Positions 49,467-60,733 are shown, numbered from the stretch's first letter. The stretch is DNA of 64,000 bases from an uncultured Christensenellaceae bacterium (GCA_944381365.1 CALWKW010000002.1:128318-192317); one strand, 5' to 3'. Numbers and translations are program-made. The notes: generated by a model from the letters alone, not told the origin.

Positions 49467-49731
49467 TTGCACCTCCTGTTTTGATATCCTGAAGCAACTT
49501 ATCAATTTTGCTTGCTATGCCGTCATTATCTTTTACGGTGTTTGAGTTTTCGCCGAATTCGCCGACTTTTCTCAAATGCTTTATGTTTTTCTGCTTGGGC
49601 TTGTCTACCTTGCGGGTAGTGCCGTTGGCTATGAGTACAAACTTTTCATTCAAAGTAGCTATGATTACAAAATATTCATCTTTGTCGTGTCCTTTCAAGG
49701 ATTTGACAAAATCTCCTGCCTTCATATTCAT
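49459..49731 (-). CDS. KOW-domain RNA-binding protein (L14e-like)
   Basis: A 90-residue protein whose first ~55 residues form a KOW-type beta barrel ([20 protein letters not shown]), followed by a charged tail. It occupies the place between map and infA where Clostridia carry a small KOW protein resembling archaeal L14e. Binding to the ribosome or rRNA is likely but unproven. Confidence 0.85.
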   Translation of the reverse strand: MNMKAGDFVKSLKGHDKDEYFVIIATLNEKFVLIANGTTRKVDKPKQKNIKHLRKVGEFGENSNTVKDNDGIASKIDKLLQDIKTGGANV

Positions 49732-49738
49732 AACTGCC

Positions 49739-50485
49739 TCACAATGACAAGATTTCTACTCCGTCTTCGGTGATAACTACCGTATTCTCATAATGGGCTG
49801 AGGGCAAATTATCCTCTGTCACTATTGTCCAGCCGTCATCCAGCATATAGACTTCGTGAGTTCCCATATTTATCATAGGCTCGATAGCTATTGTCATGTT
49901 TTTTCTGAGTCTTAAGCCGTGTCCCTCTCTTCCGTAGTTTGGAACTTCGGGGTCCTCATGCATATCTCTGCCTATTCCGTGTCCTACAAGTGCTCTCACT
50001 ACTCCATAGCCAAAACTCTCGGCATAACTTTGTATAGCGTGTCCCAGATCTCCGAGTCTGACTCCTTCTTTGAGAATCTTTACTCCTTCGAAGAAAGATT
50101 GCTCCGTGACTTTTACAAGCTGTTGTACCTTTTCGTCTACCTTGCCTATCATAAAGGTTCTTGCGGCATCGCCGTTGTAGCCCTTGTATATGCTTCCGCA
50201 GTCCACACTCACTATATCGCCTTCTTTGATAATCACTTTATCAGAAGGTATTCCGTGTACGACCTGCTCGTTTATAGATGTACATATAGACGCAGGAAAA
50301 CCGCTGTATCCGAGAAATGAAGGTACGGCATTGCACTTTGTAATATAGTCATAAGCGATTTTATCGAGCTCTTTTGTCGTCATTCCGGCTTTTATCTTGT
50401 CCTGAATGAGATTGAGCGTATCTCTTACGATAATATTTGCCTTACGCATCAATTCTACTTCTTGTGGAGTCTTAATCGTTATCAT
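49739..50485 (-). CDS. map: Methionine aminopeptidase type I
   Basis: A 248-residue enzyme removing N-terminal Met from new proteins. The five metal ligands are in VDCGSIYKGYNGDAART, GHGIGRDMHEDP, IEPMIN and TEDN. It overlaps the end of adk by 14 bases, consistent with coupling in the spc operon. Confidence 0.98.
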   Translation of the reverse strand: MITIKTPQEVELMRKANIIVRDTLNLIQDKIKAGMTTKELDKIAYDYITKCNAVPSFLGYSGFPASICTSINEQVVHGIPSDKVIIKEGDIVSVDCGSIYKGYNGDAARTFMIGKVDEKVQQLVKVTEQSFFEGVKILKEGVRLGDLGHAIQSYAESFGYGVVRALVGHGIGRDMHEDPEVPNYGREGHGLRLRKNMTIAIEPMINMGTHEVYMLDDGWTIVTEDNLPSAHYENTVVITEDGVEILSL

Positions 50486-51095
50486 CCAAAATCCTCACTA
50501 TATCCTCAAATACCTTGTCCATGGATTGAGAGCCGTCAACATTTGACAACACACCTTTTTTCTCATAGTACTCGATAAGAGGAGCCGTTTGTTTTTTGTA
50601 AACTTCGAGTCTTGACTTTACCGTTTCTTCCTTGTCGTCATCTCTTTGATAGAGTTTGCTTTCGCATTTTGCACAAGTATCTTTATCGTACCATGAGATA
50701 TGATAGCTTTCGCCGCACTTGCACATTCTGCGTCCCGCAATTCTGTCAACGACAAGTTTTTCATCGACTTGAATATTGATAGCGTTTGTTATGTCAGCAA
50801 ATTCGCTGAGTGCTTGAGCTTGCTCGATTGTGCGAGGGAATCCATCGAGAAGATAACCTTTCTGACAATCTTTTTCGCCAAGTCTTTGTTTTACGAGTCC
50901 GATTACTACTTCATCGGGCACCAGCAATCCCTTGTCGATAAACTTTTTTGCTTCAACGCCCAAGGGAGTGCCTTCTTTTATGTTTGCCCTCAAAATATCT
51001 CCCGTGGAGATATGAGGAATATTATACTTTTCACATACTCGTGTCGCCTGAGTACCTTTACCGGCACCGGGTGCACCCAAAAATACCAAGTACAT
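50472..51095 (-). CDS. adk: Adenylate kinase
   Basis: A 207-residue nucleotide kinase with P-loop GAPGAGKGTQ, the AMP-binding stretch and a zinc lid (CKCGESYHISWYDKDTCAKC). The zinc-type lid is typical of Gram-positive adenylate kinases. Between secY and map as expected. Confidence 0.98.
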   Translation of the reverse strand: MYLVFLGAPGAGKGTQATRVCEKYNIPHISTGDILRANIKEGTPLGVEAKKFIDKGLLVPDEVVIGLVKQRLGEKDCQKGYLLDGFPRTIEQAQALSEFADITNAINIQVDEKLVVDRIAGRRMCKCGESYHISWYDKDTCAKCESKLYQRDDDKEETVKSRLEVYKKQTAPLIEYYEKKGVLSNVDGSQSMDKVFEDIVRILDDND

Positions 51096-51109
51096 AAAAA
51101 CCTCTTTGA

Positions 51110-52441
51110 TTATTTGAGGAAGCCTTTGTAATGCTTCATCATAAGTTGTCCTTCAAGTTGCTTATTGAATTCGAGTGCAACGCTTACTGCAATCAACATA
51201 CCTGTTGAGGAAATAGCATTCGATATACCCAAATCCGCACCTATAAGCTGGAAGAGTGCCGCAGGAATAATTGCGATAAATCCAAGGAACAAAGCTCCAA
51301 ACAAAACTATTCTGTTGTTTATCTTTGCGAGATAATCGCTTGTAGGCTTACCGCCTCTTATACCTTGGATAGTACCGCCGTACTGCTGAAGATTTCTTGC
51401 CACATCCTGAGGATTGAATTGTATCTGTGCATAGAAGTACGCAAAGAAGATAATCAATCCGAGCATTACTGCATAGTAGAATACCCAACCTACCCATTGC
51501 CAGTTGCTGTCCATTGTACCGGGATAGCAGAAGATAAGATAATTTCTGAAGTGTACAGAATCTTGTCCTACAAACTGGAATATCATCATAGGAATTGTCA
51601 TGAATGACGATGCAAAGATGATAGGCATAACGCCGGAGCTGTTTACCTTGATAGGTATATAGGTCGATTGACCACCGTACATCTTGTTGCCTTTTACCTG
51701 TTTTGCATAGTTGACTTTGATTTTTCTTTCGCCGCCGTCTACAAATACGATAAATACAAACAACAATAATACTATAATTATATATCCTATTACATTCCAG
51801 ATTTTTGTGACATCGCTCTGAATTTGAGGAATTGTGTTTACCAATGCCAAACCGAACGAAGACAAAATACCGCTGAAGATAATCAAGGAAGTACCGTTGC
51901 CGATGCCGAGCTCAGTTATTCTCTCTCCCAACCACATAACTACTGTACTGCCAGCCACAAGCAAAGCTATAATCATCATAGCTGTCAACCAGCCTTTGGA
52001 TTCGCCAAACATAGGATCGATATAATCTTTGTATGCTACAACGATACCGATAGCCTGAACGATTGCAAGTCCGATTGCCACATATCTTGTGATAACAGTA
52101 ATCTTTTGACGACCCTCGTCACCTTGCTTGGAAAGTCTTTCGAGGGGAGGAATTATAAGTGTGAGCAACTGCATTATGATAAAGCTGTTGATAAAAGGTA
52201 GGATACCGAGTGCAAACAATGTAAGATATTGCATGGATCCACCGCTCATCATACTCAAAAGCTGGAAGATCTGGTTTGTTGTTCCTTCGCCGCCACCGAA
52301 CTGTTCGCTATAAAAGTTTACACTGATACCGGGTAGGGGAATCCAGCAACCTATACGGAATGCGAGAAGTATTCCGAAGGTTGCGAAAATTCTACTTCTG
52401 ATGCTCTTATCGCTAAATGCGTTTTTAATAGTTTGCCACAT
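51110..52441 (-). CDS. secY: Preprotein translocase subunit SecY
   Basis: A 443-residue channel protein with ten membrane segments. Plug and loop features include NTIPQ and the C-terminal cytoplasmic loop with FNPQDVARNLQQYGG and IRGGKPTSDYLAKI. The C-terminus is MKHYKGFLK. It starts at the rplO stop (one-base overlap). Confidence 0.98.
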   Translation of the reverse strand: MWQTIKNAFSDKSIRSRIFATFGILLAFRIGCWIPLPGISVNFYSEQFGGGEGTTNQIFQLLSMMSGGSMQYLTLFALGILPFINSFIIMQLLTLIIPPLERLSKQGDEGRQKITVITRYVAIGLAIVQAIGIVVAYKDYIDPMFGESKGWLTAMMIIALLVAGSTVVMWLGERITELGIGNGTSLIIFSGILSSFGLALVNTIPQIQSDVTKIWNVIGYIIIVLLLFVFIVFVDGGERKIKVNYAKQVKGNKMYGGQSTYIPIKVNSSGVMPIIFASSFMTIPMMIFQFVGQDSVHFRNYLIFCYPGTMDSNWQWVGWVFYYAVMLGLIIFFAYFYAQIQFNPQDVARNLQQYGGTIQGIRGGKPTSDYLAKINNRIVLFGALFLGFIAIIPAALFQLIGADLGISNAISSTGMLIAVSVALEFNKQLEGQLMMKHYKGFLK

Positions 52442-52884
52442 TACAGCACCTCTGCTTTGCCACCTGCTTTTTCAATTATTTCCGCAGCTGACTTAGTAAA
52501 TTTGTTAGCTTTTACTTCAAGCTTTTTGGTCAATGTACCATTGCCGAGTACTTTCAAGCCATAAGGCTCTACTTTACTAAGAACGCCTGTCTCAAGAAGG
52601 AGCTCAGCTGTAACAACTGTACCATTGTCAAACTTTTCGAGATCGCTTACATTAACGATTGAGTATTCCTTCTTATAAATATTGTTGAAACCTCTCTTAG
52701 GGATTCTTCTTACCAAAGGCATTTGTCCGCCTTCAAATCCGGGTCTTACACCGCCGCCACTACGAGCCCATTGACCCTTGTGACCTTTACCGGATGTCTT
52801 GCCCAAACCTGAGCCGATACCTCTGCCGAGTCTCTTAGATTCTGTTTTTGCTCCGGGAGCAGGAGCCAAATTGTTCAATTTCAT
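52441..52884 (-). CDS. rplO: Ribosomal protein L15
   Basis: A 147-residue 50S assembly protein: [24 protein letters not shown], with the glycine-rich basic RNA-binding extension ([27 protein letters not shown], quoted in part: [14 protein letters not shown]). GGAGG precedes the start. Confidence 0.98.
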   Translation of the reverse strand: MKLNNLAPAPGAKTESKRLGRGIGSGLGKTSGKGHKGQWARSGGGVRPGFEGGQMPLVRRIPKRGFNNIYKKEYSIVNVSDLEKFDNGTVVTAELLLETGVLSKVEPYGLKVLGNGTLTKKLEVKANKFTKSAAEIIEKAGGKAEVL

Positions 52885-52895
52885 TGTCTACCTCC

Positions 52896-53075
52896 TTATG
52901 CCTGCTCAATCATTACAAGGTGAGCTACGATTTTAAGCATACCTTCAGAGCAAGCGTTGGATGTGATAACATTGCTGCTTCCGATCTTTGTGAGACCGAG
53001 AGCTGCTACTGTATCCTTTTGCTTTTTGGTGCAACCTATTGTACTCTTAACGAGTGTAACTTTAATCTTTTCCAT
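52896..53075 (-). CDS. rpmD: Ribosomal protein L30
   Basis: A 59-residue 50S protein, MEKIKVTLVKSTIGCTKKQK, ending SEGMLKIVAHLVMIEQA. Between rpsE and rplO in standard order. Confidence 0.96.
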   Translation of the reverse strand: MEKIKVTLVKSTIGCTKKQKDTVAALGLTKIGSSNVITSNACSEGMLKIVAHLVMIEQA

Positions 53076-53086
53076 AAGTCGCCTCC

Positions 53087-53596
53087 TTAGCCCATGATTT
53101 CCTCGACAGTCTTGCCTCTCAAAGCGGCAACCTGTTCGATTGTTCTCATTTTCTTAAGACCTTCGAATGTAGCTTTTACGCAGTTGATTTTGTTGTTGCT
53201 ACCCAAAGCCTTTGTTCTTACATCCTTGATACCTGCACATTCGAGTACGGCACGCACAGGACCACCTGCGATAACACCGGTACCTTCACTTGCGGGCATG
53301 ATGTAAACTCTTGTGCTACCGAATTCACCGATTGCATCGTGAGGAACAGTTGTGTTTACTGTGGAAATCTTTACCATATTGCGTTTTGCTTCAGCTGTAG
53401 CCTTGCGGATAGCTTCAGGTACTTCTCCTGCCTTGCCCATACCGAGACCGATATTGCCTTGACCATCACCTACTACGATAAGAGCTGCGAATCTCATTGT
53501 TCTACCGCCCTTAACAACCTTAGTAACACGGTTTACGCAAATAAGCTTGTTGAGCAAATCATTTTCTTGATTTTGAAATTTCTCTTTTCTAGCCAT
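53087..53596 (-). CDS. rpsE: Ribosomal protein S5
   Basis: A 169-residue protein at the mRNA entry: [25 protein letters not shown] and [19 protein letters not shown], the accuracy-related segments, are intact. Confidence 0.98.
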   Translation of the reverse strand: MARKEKFQNQENDLLNKLICVNRVTKVVKGGRTMRFAALIVVGDGQGNIGLGMGKAGEVPEAIRKATAEAKRNMVKISTVNTTVPHDAIGEFGSTRVYIMPASEGTGVIAGGPVRAVLECAGIKDVRTKALGSNNKINCVKATFEGLKKMRTIEQVAALRGKTVEEIMG

Positions 53597-53611
53597 TTTG
53601 ACTGTACCTCC

Positions 53612-53980
53612 TTAGAATTTCAGGCCAGCTTCTCTGGCACCGTCAGCTACCATCTTTACACGACCTGTATAAAGATATCCGCCTCTGTCGAATACAACTT
53701 CTGTAATTCCCGCTTTCAAAGCCTTTTCAGCTACGGTCTTGCCTACGAGGTTGGCAGCTTCGGACTTTGTCAAATCCTTTACTTTTGCTACCATATCCTT
53801 ATCGAGAGTAGAGCAAGATACAAGTGTAGCACCCTTTACATCATCAATGATTTGCACATTGATATTGTTGGTACTTCTGTAAACATTGAAGCGAGGTCTC
53901 TCAGCAGTACCGCTGATCTTAAGTCTAACTCTTTGATGTCTTTTTTGCCTTACAGCATTTTTATCAATCTTACTAATCAT
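53612..53980 (-). CDS. rplR: Ribosomal protein L18
   Basis: A 122-residue 5S rRNA-binding protein: [22 protein letters not shown], quoted in part, and the [22 protein letters not shown] tail typical of the family (shown here only as the C-terminal motif [10 protein letters not shown]). Confidence 0.98.
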   Translation of the reverse strand: MISKIDKNAVRQKRHQRVRLKISGTAERPRFNVYRSTNNINVQIIDDVKGATLVSCSTLDKDMVAKVKDLTKSEAANLVGKTVAEKALKAGITEVVFDRGGYLYTGRVKMVADGAREAGLKF

Positions 53981-53993
53981 ACTATCTCACTCC

Positions 53994-54536
53994 TTATTTC
54001 TTACCTGTCTTGCCTTCTTTACGAACGATAACTTCGTCTTTATAACGAATACCGTACGCATGGTAAGGATCGGGATTACGAACCTTTCTGATGTTGGCAG
54101 CCATCTGACCAACCAACTCTTTGTCGATACCTTTTACTACTACTTCAGTAATAGAGGGGCATTCAAAAGTAATACCGGGAACTTCTTCGATTTCAACGGG
54201 ATGAGAATAACCTACGCTGAGAACGATTTTCTTACCCTGCTTTGCTACCTTATAACCTACACCGTTAAGAACCAATCCCTTTTCAAAGCCCTTGGATACG
54301 CCTTCAACCATGTTTGCGATAAGTTTTCTGTACAAACCGTGCAAAGCTTTTACTTCTTTTTCATCGTTAGGTCTTGTGACCTTAACTTCGTTGTTTTCTA
54401 CACTTACCTTGATAATGCTCTTTACATTAAGAGTCAAAGTACCCTTTGCTCCCTTAACTGTAACTACATTTTCGGGTGAAACATTTACTTCTACGCCCTG
54501 AGGAATAGCCACAGGAAGTCTACCAATTCTTGACAT
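53994..54536 (-). CDS. rplF: Ribosomal protein L6
   Basis: A 180-residue protein near the factor-binding site: [16 protein letters not shown] at the start and [20 protein letters not shown] at the end, the conserved 23S-binding tail. Confidence 0.98.
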   Translation of the reverse strand: MSRIGRLPVAIPQGVEVNVSPENVVTVKGAKGTLTLNVKSIIKVSVENNEVKVTRPNDEKEVKALHGLYRKLIANMVEGVSKGFEKGLVLNGVGYKVAKQGKKIVLSVGYSHPVEIEEVPGITFECPSITEVVVKGIDKELVGQMAANIRKVRNPDPYHAYGIRYKDEVIVRKEGKTGKK

Positions 54537-54551
54537 TTGTATTACCTCCTA

Positions 54552-54950
54552 TTACCAAACATAAGCGAGAACTTCGCCGCCGATATGAGCTGCACGAGCT
54601 TTCTTGTCTGTCATAACGCCCTTGGATGTGGAAATGATTGCTATTCCCATACCGTTGAGGACAACGGGCAAGTTTGTAGAATTTGCATAAACTCTAAGAC
54701 CGGGCTTGGAGATACGCTTAATACCAGAAATGACCTTTTCGTTGTTAGGTCCATACTTCAAATTTACCTTCATAACACTTTGAACACCGCCGTCTACCAT
54801 TTCGTAACCGTTGATGAAGCCTTCTTCTGTCAAAATGTCAGCGATTGCTTTTTTCATCTTTGATGCAGGCATCTCAACACTTTCGTGCTTAGCTACCAAG
54901 CCGTTACGGATACGAGTGAGCATATCAGCTATCGGATCAGTTATCATCAT
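54552..54950 (-). CDS. rpsH: Ribosomal protein S8
   Basis: A 132-residue 16S-binding protein: [19 protein letters not shown] and the C-terminal [15 protein letters not shown] motif. Normal length and position. Confidence 0.98.
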   Translation of the reverse strand: MMITDPIADMLTRIRNGLVAKHESVEMPASKMKKAIADILTEEGFINGYEMVDGGVQSVMKVNLKYGPNNEKVISGIKRISKPGLRVYANSTNLPVVLNGMGIAIISTSKGVMTDKKARAAHIGGEVLAYVW

Positions 54951-54966
54951 AGTAAATACCCTCCTA

Positions 54967-55152
54967 TTACCAACTTGCCTTCTTTACTCCGGGAATCTCG
55001 CCCTTGTAAGCGAGTTCTCTAAAGCAAATTCTGCAAATTCCGTACTTTCTTAATACTGCATGTGGTCTACCACAAATTTGGCATCTTGTGTATGCTCTTG
55101 TGGAGAACTTAGGCGTTTTTTGTTGCTTATTAATCATTGCTTTCTTAGCCAT
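54967..55152 (-). CDS. rpsN: Ribosomal protein S14, zinc type
   Basis: A 61-residue short S14 with CQIC and CRIC zinc pairs and the ending [11 protein letters not shown]. This is the zinc-dependent paralogue (S14Z) normal in Gram-positive bacteria. Confidence 0.97.
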   Translation of the reverse strand: MAKKAMINKQQKTPKFSTRAYTRCQICGRPHAVLRKYGICRICFRELAYKGEIPGVKKASW

Positions 55153-55166
55153 AATTCGTTATCTCC

Positions 55167-55715
55167 TTATTTTACAAAAGGCATACCGAGGAGTGTCAAC
55201 AACTCCTTAGCCTCTTCGTCTGTCTTCGCTGTTGTAACAACGATGATGTCAAATCCTCTTACCTTCTCTACTTTGTCGTATTGAATTTCGGGGAAGATGA
55301 TTTGTTCCTTAACACCCATAGCGTAGTTGCCTCTGCCATCAAAAGAGTCAGCGGGGATACCCTTGAAGTCTCTTACACGAGGGAGAGCAACGGATACGAG
55401 CTTATCCATAAAGTCGTACATCTTCTTGCCACGGAGAGTCACCTTAGCACCGATTACCATATTCTCTCTGACTTTGAAGTTTGCTACGCTCTTCTTTGCT
55501 TTACACTCAACAGGTGCCTGACCTGCTATCATCTTGAGTTCTTCAACTGCTAGTTGAAGGCTCTTGCTGTTGTCTTTTACATCGCCGAGACCCATATTGA
55601 GAACTACTTTCTCGAGCTTGGGTACTTCGTTGATATTCTTGTAGTTGAACTTTTTAATCAATGCAGGTACTACTGTTGATTTATAAAGTTCCAACATTCT
55701 GTATTCTCTTTCCAC
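55167..55715 (-). CDS. rplE: Ribosomal protein L5
   Basis: A 182-residue 5S-binding protein: [16 protein letters not shown] and [20 protein letters not shown] are conserved. The best start is a GTG with GGAGG nine bases upstream; an ATG six codons later lacks spacing. Confidence 0.97.
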   Translation of the reverse strand: MEREYRMLELYKSTVVPALIKKFNYKNINEVPKLEKVVLNMGLGDVKDNSKSLQLAVEELKMIAGQAPVECKAKKSVANFKVRENMVIGAKVTLRGKKMYDFMDKLVSVALPRVRDFKGIPADSFDGRGNYAMGVKEQIIFPEIQYDKVEKVRGFDIIVVTTAKTDEEAKELLTLLGMPFVK

Positions 55716-55734
55716 AGTCGTTATCCTCCATTAA

Positions 55735-56250
55735 TTACTTTTCTTCTTTAGCTTCAACAGTCTTCTTTGCTTTTGTAGCTGTCTTAGAAGCTGTCTTCTT
55801 TGCGGGTGCCTTTGTTTCTTCTGCTACTGCCTCTTCTGTCTTAGCAGCCTTGGTAGCCTTAGAAGCTGTCTTGGGAGCTGCTTTCTTAGCAGTCTTAGCA
55901 GCCTTAGCGGGCTTAACATCCAAAGATGCTCCGCAAGCCTTGCAGACACGAGTCTTCTGAGTCTTGCCGTTCTCGTCAACCGTAACATTGTGAGCTACTC
56001 TTGTAACCTTGCCACAGCTGGGGCAGATAATCATTACATTGGATACATCCACAGAACCTTCTCTTTCGATGATGCCACCCTTTTCCTGAGCGTTACGGGG
56101 TTTTACAAAACACTTAACAGTCTTGAGTCCGTCACCCTTCAAAACAACTCTGTTTGCTTTGGTGTCAACTGCCAATACCTGTCCTGTCTTACCTTTATCA
56201 GCACCAGCGATAATCTTTACTGCATCGCCTTTCTTAACATTCATACTCAT
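55735..56250 (-). CDS. rplX: Ribosomal protein L24 with Ala/Lys-rich tail
   Basis: The first ~105 residues are normal L24 (KOW motif KKGDAVKIIAGADKGKTGQVL, shown in part as IIAGADKGKTGQVL; ending with a zinc-like CPSCGK...CKACG). A 66-residue low-complexity tail follows, rich in Ala, Lys and Thr, like histone H1 C-terminal regions, giving 171 residues in total. The tail is in frame and probably binds RNA without fold. GGAGG precedes the first ATG by nine bases. Confidence 0.96.
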   Translation of the reverse strand: MSMNVKKGDAVKIIAGADKGKTGQVLAVDTKANRVVLKGDGLKTVKCFVKPRNAQEKGGIIEREGSVDVSNVMIICPSCGKVTRVAHNVTVDENGKTQKTRVCKACGASLDVKPAKAAKTAKKAAPKTASKATKAAKTEEAVAEETKAPAKKTASKTATKAKKTVEAKEEK

Positions 56251-56265
56251 ATTGGTTTACCTCCG

Positions 56266-56634
56266 TTAAATTACCTCAGGGGCAAGGGATATAATCTTCA
56301 TATAATCCTTATCTCTGAGCTCTCTTGCGATGGGTCCAAAGATACGAGTGCCTCTGGGTTGCTTTTGGTTGTCGATAATTACTGCTGCGTTGTCATCGAA
56401 TCTAATATAAGAACCGTCTGTTCTTCTGATACCCTTCTTGGTTCTTACGATAACTGCCTTAACAACATCGCCCTTCTTTACGACACCGCCGGGAGTAGCG
56501 TTTTGAACTGCAGCTACGATTACATCGCCAATGTTACCGCTTCTACGGAACGAACCACCCATTACTCTAATACACTTAATTTCTTTTGCACCGCTGTTGT
56601 CAGCAACGACCAATCTTGTCTCAGGTTGTATCAT
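56266..56634 (-). CDS. rplN: Ribosomal protein L14
   Basis: A 122-residue, highly conserved protein: [19 protein letters not shown] and [15 protein letters not shown]. It sits at the subunit interface. Confidence 0.98.
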   Translation of the reverse strand: MIQPETRLVVADNSGAKEIKCIRVMGGSFRRSGNIGDVIVAAVQNATPGGVVKKGDVVKAVIVRTKKGIRRTDGSYIRFDDNAAVIIDNQKQPRGTRIFGPIARELRDKDYMKIISLAPEVI

Positions 56635-56648
56635 ATTCGTGGTCCTCC

Positions 56649-56906
56649 TTATTTAGCCTTTTCTACGATTTCGACTACTCTCCAATGTTTTTCCTTGGAA
56701 AGAGGTCTTGTCTCAACGATACGAACTGTATCGCCTATGCCACATTCATTTTGCTCGTCATGAGCCTTGAATGTCTTTGTTCTGTTGACAATCTTGCCAT
56801 AAAGAGGATGCTTAACACGCTCTTTGATAGCTACGACAACGGTCTTGTCCATCTTGTCGCTTACTACAACACCGACTCTGGTCTTTCTGAGATTTCTTTC
56901 TTCCAT
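56649..56906 (-). CDS. rpsQ: Ribosomal protein S17
   Basis: An 85-residue OB-fold 16S-binding protein: [20 protein letters not shown] and a C-terminal [14 protein letters not shown]. Confidence 0.98.
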   Translation of the reverse strand: MEERNLRKTRVGVVVSDKMDKTVVVAIKERVKHPLYGKIVNRTKTFKAHDEQNECGIGDTVRIVETRPLSKEKHWRVVEIVEKAK

Positions 56907-56920
56907 GTCTTAAATCCTCC

Positions 56921-57163
56921 TTATTTAGATTTTTTAGCCGTCTTCTTAGCTGCCTTTGTAGGCTCTACGGATATACCGAGTTCTCTTTGACGGATGATTG
57001 TCTTTACTCTTGCGATATCCTTCTTACATGTAGCAAGTTGGTTTGCGTTTTCGAGCTGACCTGCTTTATGCTTGAAACGGAGATTGAACAATTCTTCCTT
57101 CAAAGCATTAAGCTTAAGATTAAGCTCGTCATTTGTCATTTCGAAAAAATTACTTGCTTTCAT
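56921..57163 (-). CDS. rpmC: Ribosomal protein L29
   Basis: An 80-residue helical hairpin at the tunnel exit: [24 protein letters not shown] short Lys/Ala tail extends the usual ~65 residues. Its start overlaps the end of rplP by 14 bases. Confidence 0.97.
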   Translation of the reverse strand: MKASNFFEMTNDELNLKLNALKEELFNLRFKHKAGQLENANQLATCKKDIARVKTIIRQRELGISVEPTKAAKKTAKKSK

Positions 57164-57581
57164 CTTCGTTCACCTCTTCTTTCTTAACGATTTTGCACTT
57201 TACAGGCAATTTGTGAGACGCAAGTCTCAAAGCTTCACGAGCAACTTCTTCGCTGACACCTGCCATCTCGAACATTACTCTGCCGGGCTTAACTACTGCT
57301 GCCCAGTACTCTACGCTACCCTTACCACTACCCATTCTGGTTTCTGCGGGTTTCTTTGTGATAGGCTTGTGGGGGAAGATATTGATCCATACCTGTCCGC
57401 CTCTCTTGATATAACGAGTCATTGCGATACGGGCTGCCTCAATCTGGTTTGAGGTAATCCAACTAGGTTCAAGTGCTACAAGACCGAACTCGCCGTAAGC
57501 GATTTTGTTACCCTTGTTTGCCTGACCTGTGAGTCTGCCACGATGAACACGGCGTCTCTTAACTCTTTTAGGCATTAACAT
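57150..57581 (-). CDS. rplP: Ribosomal protein L16
   Basis: A 143-residue protein near the A-site t[21 protein letters not shown] and the conserved [21 protein letters not shown], of which RMGSGKG is diagnostic. Its first ATG overlaps the rpsC stop by one base. Confidence 0.98.
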   Translation of the reverse strand: MLMPKRVKRRRVHRGRLTGQANKGNKIAYGEFGLVALEPSWITSNQIEAARIAMTRYIKRGGQVWINIFPHKPITKKPAETRMGSGKGSVEYWAAVVKPGRVMFEMAGVSEEVAREALRLASHKLPVKCKIVKKEEVNEDESK

Positions 57582-58261
57582 TACGCATTACCTCCTTCCT
57601 TTATCTCTTTAGTGTTCTTTCCGAGGATTTCACCCTTGTAAACCCAAACTTTAACACCGATGATACCGAATGTTGTATGAGCTTCTGCTGTACCGTAATC
57701 GATATCTGCTCTCAATGTCTGAAGGGGAATAGAACCTTCGTGATAGCTCTCGGATCTAGCGATTTCCGCACCGTCAAGACGACCGGAAACCTTTGTCTTG
57801 ATACCCTTAACGCCACTCTTCATAGCCTTGGAGATACAACCCTTCATTGCGCGTCTGAAAGCTGTACGCTTTTCGAGCTGAGCTGCGATGTTCTCTGCGA
57901 TAAGTTGAGCGTCTGTGTCAGGTCTCTTAACTTCCATGATATTGATGCTTACGCTCTTCTTGGGAGCAAGCTTCATAACTTCTTTCTTGATTTGCTCTAC
58001 ACCAGCACCTGCTTTACCGATTACTACACCGGGCTTTGATGTGTAGATTGTGACGATTACGATGTCGTTTGCTGAAGAAAGTATTCTGCTGATAGTAATC
58101 TTGGAAATGGAGCATTGATAATACTTTTTCTTCAAGAAAGTTCTGATCTTATGGTCTTCTACAAGGTTCTTGGAGAAGTTTTTCTTATCTGCATACCATT
58201 GTGCGTTCCAGTCTCTGATAACGCCGACTCTTAAGCCGTGTGGACTAACTTTTTGACCCAT
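57581..58261 (-). CDS. rpsC: Ribosomal protein S3
   Basis: A 226-residue protein with a KH domain ([16 protein letters not shown]) and a C-terminal domain ([22 protein letters not shown]), part of the mRNA entry tunnel. Confidence 0.98.
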   Translation of the reverse strand: MGQKVSPHGLRVGVIRDWNAQWYADKKNFSKNLVEDHKIRTFLKKKYYQCSISKITISRILSSANDIVIVTIYTSKPGVVIGKAGAGVEQIKKEVMKLAPKKSVSINIMEVKRPDTDAQLIAENIAAQLEKRTAFRRAMKGCISKAMKSGVKGIKTKVSGRLDGAEIARSESYHEGSIPLQTLRADIDYGTAEAHTTFGIIGVKVWVYKGEILGKNTKEIKEGGNA

Positions 58262-58278
58262 TTTTAATACCTCCTTCC

Positions 58279-58665
58279 TTATTTAGCCTCATCAAGAATG
58301 ATGGTGATGTGGCTAGTACGCTTGTTGATTCTTGCTGCACTGCCCTTTGCTCTTGCTCTTATTCTCTTGAGAATAGGACCTGCATTTGCAAAACATTCTG
58401 CGACATACAAATCGCTCTTAGCCATATTCATATTGTTCTCTGCGTTTGCTGCTGCGGAGTTCAACAATTTGATTACGGGTTCGCAAGCTGCCTTGCGTGT
58501 AAATTTCAAAATTGCCAAAGCTTCTGCGTACTTCTTACCTCTGATGATGTCGAGTACGATTCTTACCTTGTCGGGAGAGATTCTGACATACTTAGCTGTT
58601 GCACTGGGACGCTTATCAGCGTTTGTTTGACGAGTCTCTGCTTTTTCTCTGATTCTCTTAGCCAT
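58279..58665 (-). CDS. rplV: Ribosomal protein L22
   Basis: A 128-residue tunnel protein: [19 protein letters not shown] and the beta-hairpin ending [20 protein letters not shown]. The ATG used follows AGGAGG; a longer frame upstream lies within rpsS. Confidence 0.98.
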   Translation of the reverse strand: MAKRIREKAETRQTNADKRPSATAKYVRISPDKVRIVLDIIRGKKYAEALAILKFTRKAACEPVIKLLNSAAANAENNMNMAKSDLYVAECFANAGPILKRIRARAKGSAARINKRTSHITIILDEAK

Positions 58666-58675
58666 TTTATGCCTC

Positions 58676-58954
58676 CTATCTCTTTCCTGTCGTTTTCTCA
58701 CCTGCGTGACCTTTGAAGGTTCTTGTAGGAGCGAACTCACCGAGTTTGCAACCTACCATATCTTCGGTGATATATACGGGTACATGCTTTCTTCCATCGT
58801 GAACGGCGATTGTATGACCTACCATTTCGGGGAAGATTGTGGAAGATCTCGACCAAGTCTTGACTACCTTCTTTTCATTAGCTTCGTTCATAGCGATAAT
58901 TCTGCTTATAAGTCTCTTTTCAACGAAAGGTCCTTTCTTTACTGATCTACTCAT
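58676..58954 (-). CDS. rpsS: Ribosomal protein S19
   Basis: A 92-residue head protein: [34 protein letters not shown] and [15 protein letters not shown] are standard. Confidence 0.98.
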   Translation of the reverse strand: MSRSVKKGPFVEKRLISRIIAMNEANEKKVVKTWSRSSTIFPEMVGHTIAVHDGRKHVPVYITEDMVGCKLGEFAPTRTFKGHAGEKTTGKR

Positions 58955-58968
58955 TTTCCTATGTCCTC

Positions 58969-59793
58969 CTAGTTAATACGCTTGATGATTAACTTGTTGC
59001 TCTTGTTCTTCTTTCTGGTCTTGTAACCCAAAGCAGGTTTACCCCAAGGGGTAACAGGGCTGGGCATACCGATAGGTGACTTACCTTCACCACCACCGTG
59101 AGGGTGATCGCAAGGGTTCATTACTACACCACGAACGGTAGGTCTGATACCCATATGACGCTTGCGTCCTGCCTTGCCGAGAGAAACGATTTCGTGTTCG
59201 AGGTTGCCTACCTGACCGATAGTTGCCTTACACTTGCTGAGAACATATCTCATTTCGCCGCTGGGAAGTCTCAATGTAGCATACTTGCCTTCCTTAGCCA
59301 TGAGCTGTGCGGAGTTGCCTGCTGCTCTAGCTATCTGACCGCCCTTGCCGGGATGCATTTCGATATTGTGAATGATTGCACCGACAGGAATCTTTTCGAG
59401 GGGAAGTGCGTTGCCGACTTTGATATCAGCATTTTCACCGCTCATTACTACATCGCCCTTTTGAAGTCCTACGGGAGCAACGATATATCTCTTTTCGCCG
59501 TCTGCGTAGCTGAGCAATGCGATGTTTGCACTACGGTTAGGATCGTATTCGATAGAAACAACCGTTGCGGGTATGTTATCTTTATTACGCTTGAAGTCAA
59601 TAATTCTGTACTTTCTTCTGTTGCCACCGCCGATATGTCTTACGGTAATTCTGCCGGTAGCGTTTCTGCCACCGCTCTTGTTGAGAGATACGAGCAAGCT
59701 CTTTTCGGGAGTGGTTGTGGTAATCTCATCAAACTTTGATACCGTCATAAAACGGCGAGCAGGAGAAGTAGGTTTATATCTCTTTATAGCCAT
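58969..59793 (-). CDS. rplB: Ribosomal protein L2
   Basis: A 274-residue peptidyl-transferase-centre protein. The essential His loop [17 protein letters not shown] is present; the N-terminus [16 protein letters not shown] is typical. Confidence 0.98.
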   Translation of the reverse strand: MAIKRYKPTSPARRFMTVSKFDEITTTTPEKSLLVSLNKSGGRNATGRITVRHIGGGNRRKYRIIDFKRNKDNIPATVVSIEYDPNRSANIALLSYADGEKRYIVAPVGLQKGDVVMSGENADIKVGNALPLEKIPVGAIIHNIEMHPGKGGQIARAAGNSAQLMAKEGKYATLRLPSGEMRYVLSKCKATIGQVGNLEHEIVSLGKAGRKRHMGIRPTVRGVVMNPCDHPHGGGEGKSPIGMPSPVTPWGKPALGYKTRKKNKSNKLIIKRIN

Positions 59794-59808
59794 TTTCTAT
59801 TCCTCCTA

Positions 59809-60099
59809 TTATGCCAAGCTTTCGAAGAATTCGATTGCCTTGCTGTCTTGTGTCAATGTAACTATTGCCTTCTTGTAATCGGAAGTCATACCTTCGTTTC
59901 TTCCCATTCTCTTTTTCTTGCCGTTTACATTAACAGTGTTTACTTTTTCTACTTTTACACCGAAGATATCCTCAACTGCTACTTTGATTTGTGTCTTTGT
60001 AGCGTTTGTAGCTACTTTGAAAGTATACTTCTTATCAGCGATACCATCGTAGCTCTTTTCTGTAAGGATAGGGGATATAATAATATCATACTTATTCAT
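59809..60099 (-). CDS. rplW: Ribosomal protein L23
   Basis: A 96-residue tunnel-exit protein that docks trigger factor and [16 protein letters not shown] and [15 protein letters not shown]. Its start overlaps the rplD stop by one base. Confidence 0.98.
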   Translation of the reverse strand: MNKYDIIISPILTEKSYDGIADKKYTFKVATNATKTQIKVAVEDIFGVKVEKVNTVNVNGKKKRMGRNEGMTSDYKKAIVTLTQDSKAIEFFESLA

Positions 60100-60719
60100 T
60101 ATGCATATACCTCCTCAATTTTTGCTACCGCATCCTTCGTGAAGATACATTTTGCATTTGCTGCCAAATCGTATACATTCAAGAGGTCTGCATTGATAAG
60201 TGTAAGATTTGCGATATTTGCACAAGCTCTCTTTACTGCTTCGTCATCCTGAGCTACAACGAGCAATACGCTGTTGTCGATGCTCATAGCCTTAAGCATA
60301 TTTGCAATGTACTTTGTCTTTGCTTCTTTGAGAGCGATCTTGTCCAATACGATAAAGTCGTTGTCTGTCACCTTAGCACTCAAAGCTGAGAGTGTAGCAG
60401 CTACCTTCATCTTCTTGTTTATCTTCTGAGCAAAATCTCTGGGCTTGGGAGCGAATACTACGCCGCCGCCTGTCCATTGAGGGCTACGGATGCTACCTTG
60501 TCTTGCACGACCTGTGCCCTTTTGTCTCCAAGGCTTCTTGCCTCCGCCTCTTACTTCAGTACGAGTCAAAGTGGATTTTGTACCTTGTCTTCTGTTTGCC
60601 AACTGAGCAACAACTACTTGATGGATAAGTGCTTCGTTGTATTCTACGCCGAACACATTTTCGTTAAGCTCTATATCAGCTACTTTCTTAGCATTCATAT
60701 CTAATACATTAACTTTCAT
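60099..60719 (-). CDS. rplD: Ribosomal protein L4
   Basis: A 206-residue protein with the tunnel loop ([20 protein letters not shown]) intact. In many bacteria L4 also represses the S10 operon through its leader. Confidence 0.98.
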   Translation of the reverse strand: MKVNVLDMNAKKVADIELNENVFGVEYNEALIHQVVVAQLANRRQGTKSTLTRTEVRGGGKKPWRQKGTGRARQGSIRSPQWTGGGVVFAPKPRDFAQKINKKMKVAATLSALSAKVTDNDFIVLDKIALKEAKTKYIANMLKAMSIDNSVLLVVAQDDEAVKRACANIANLTLINADLLNVYDLAANAKCIFTKDAVAKIEEVYA

Positions 60720-60733
60720 TTTTGCTCACTCCT

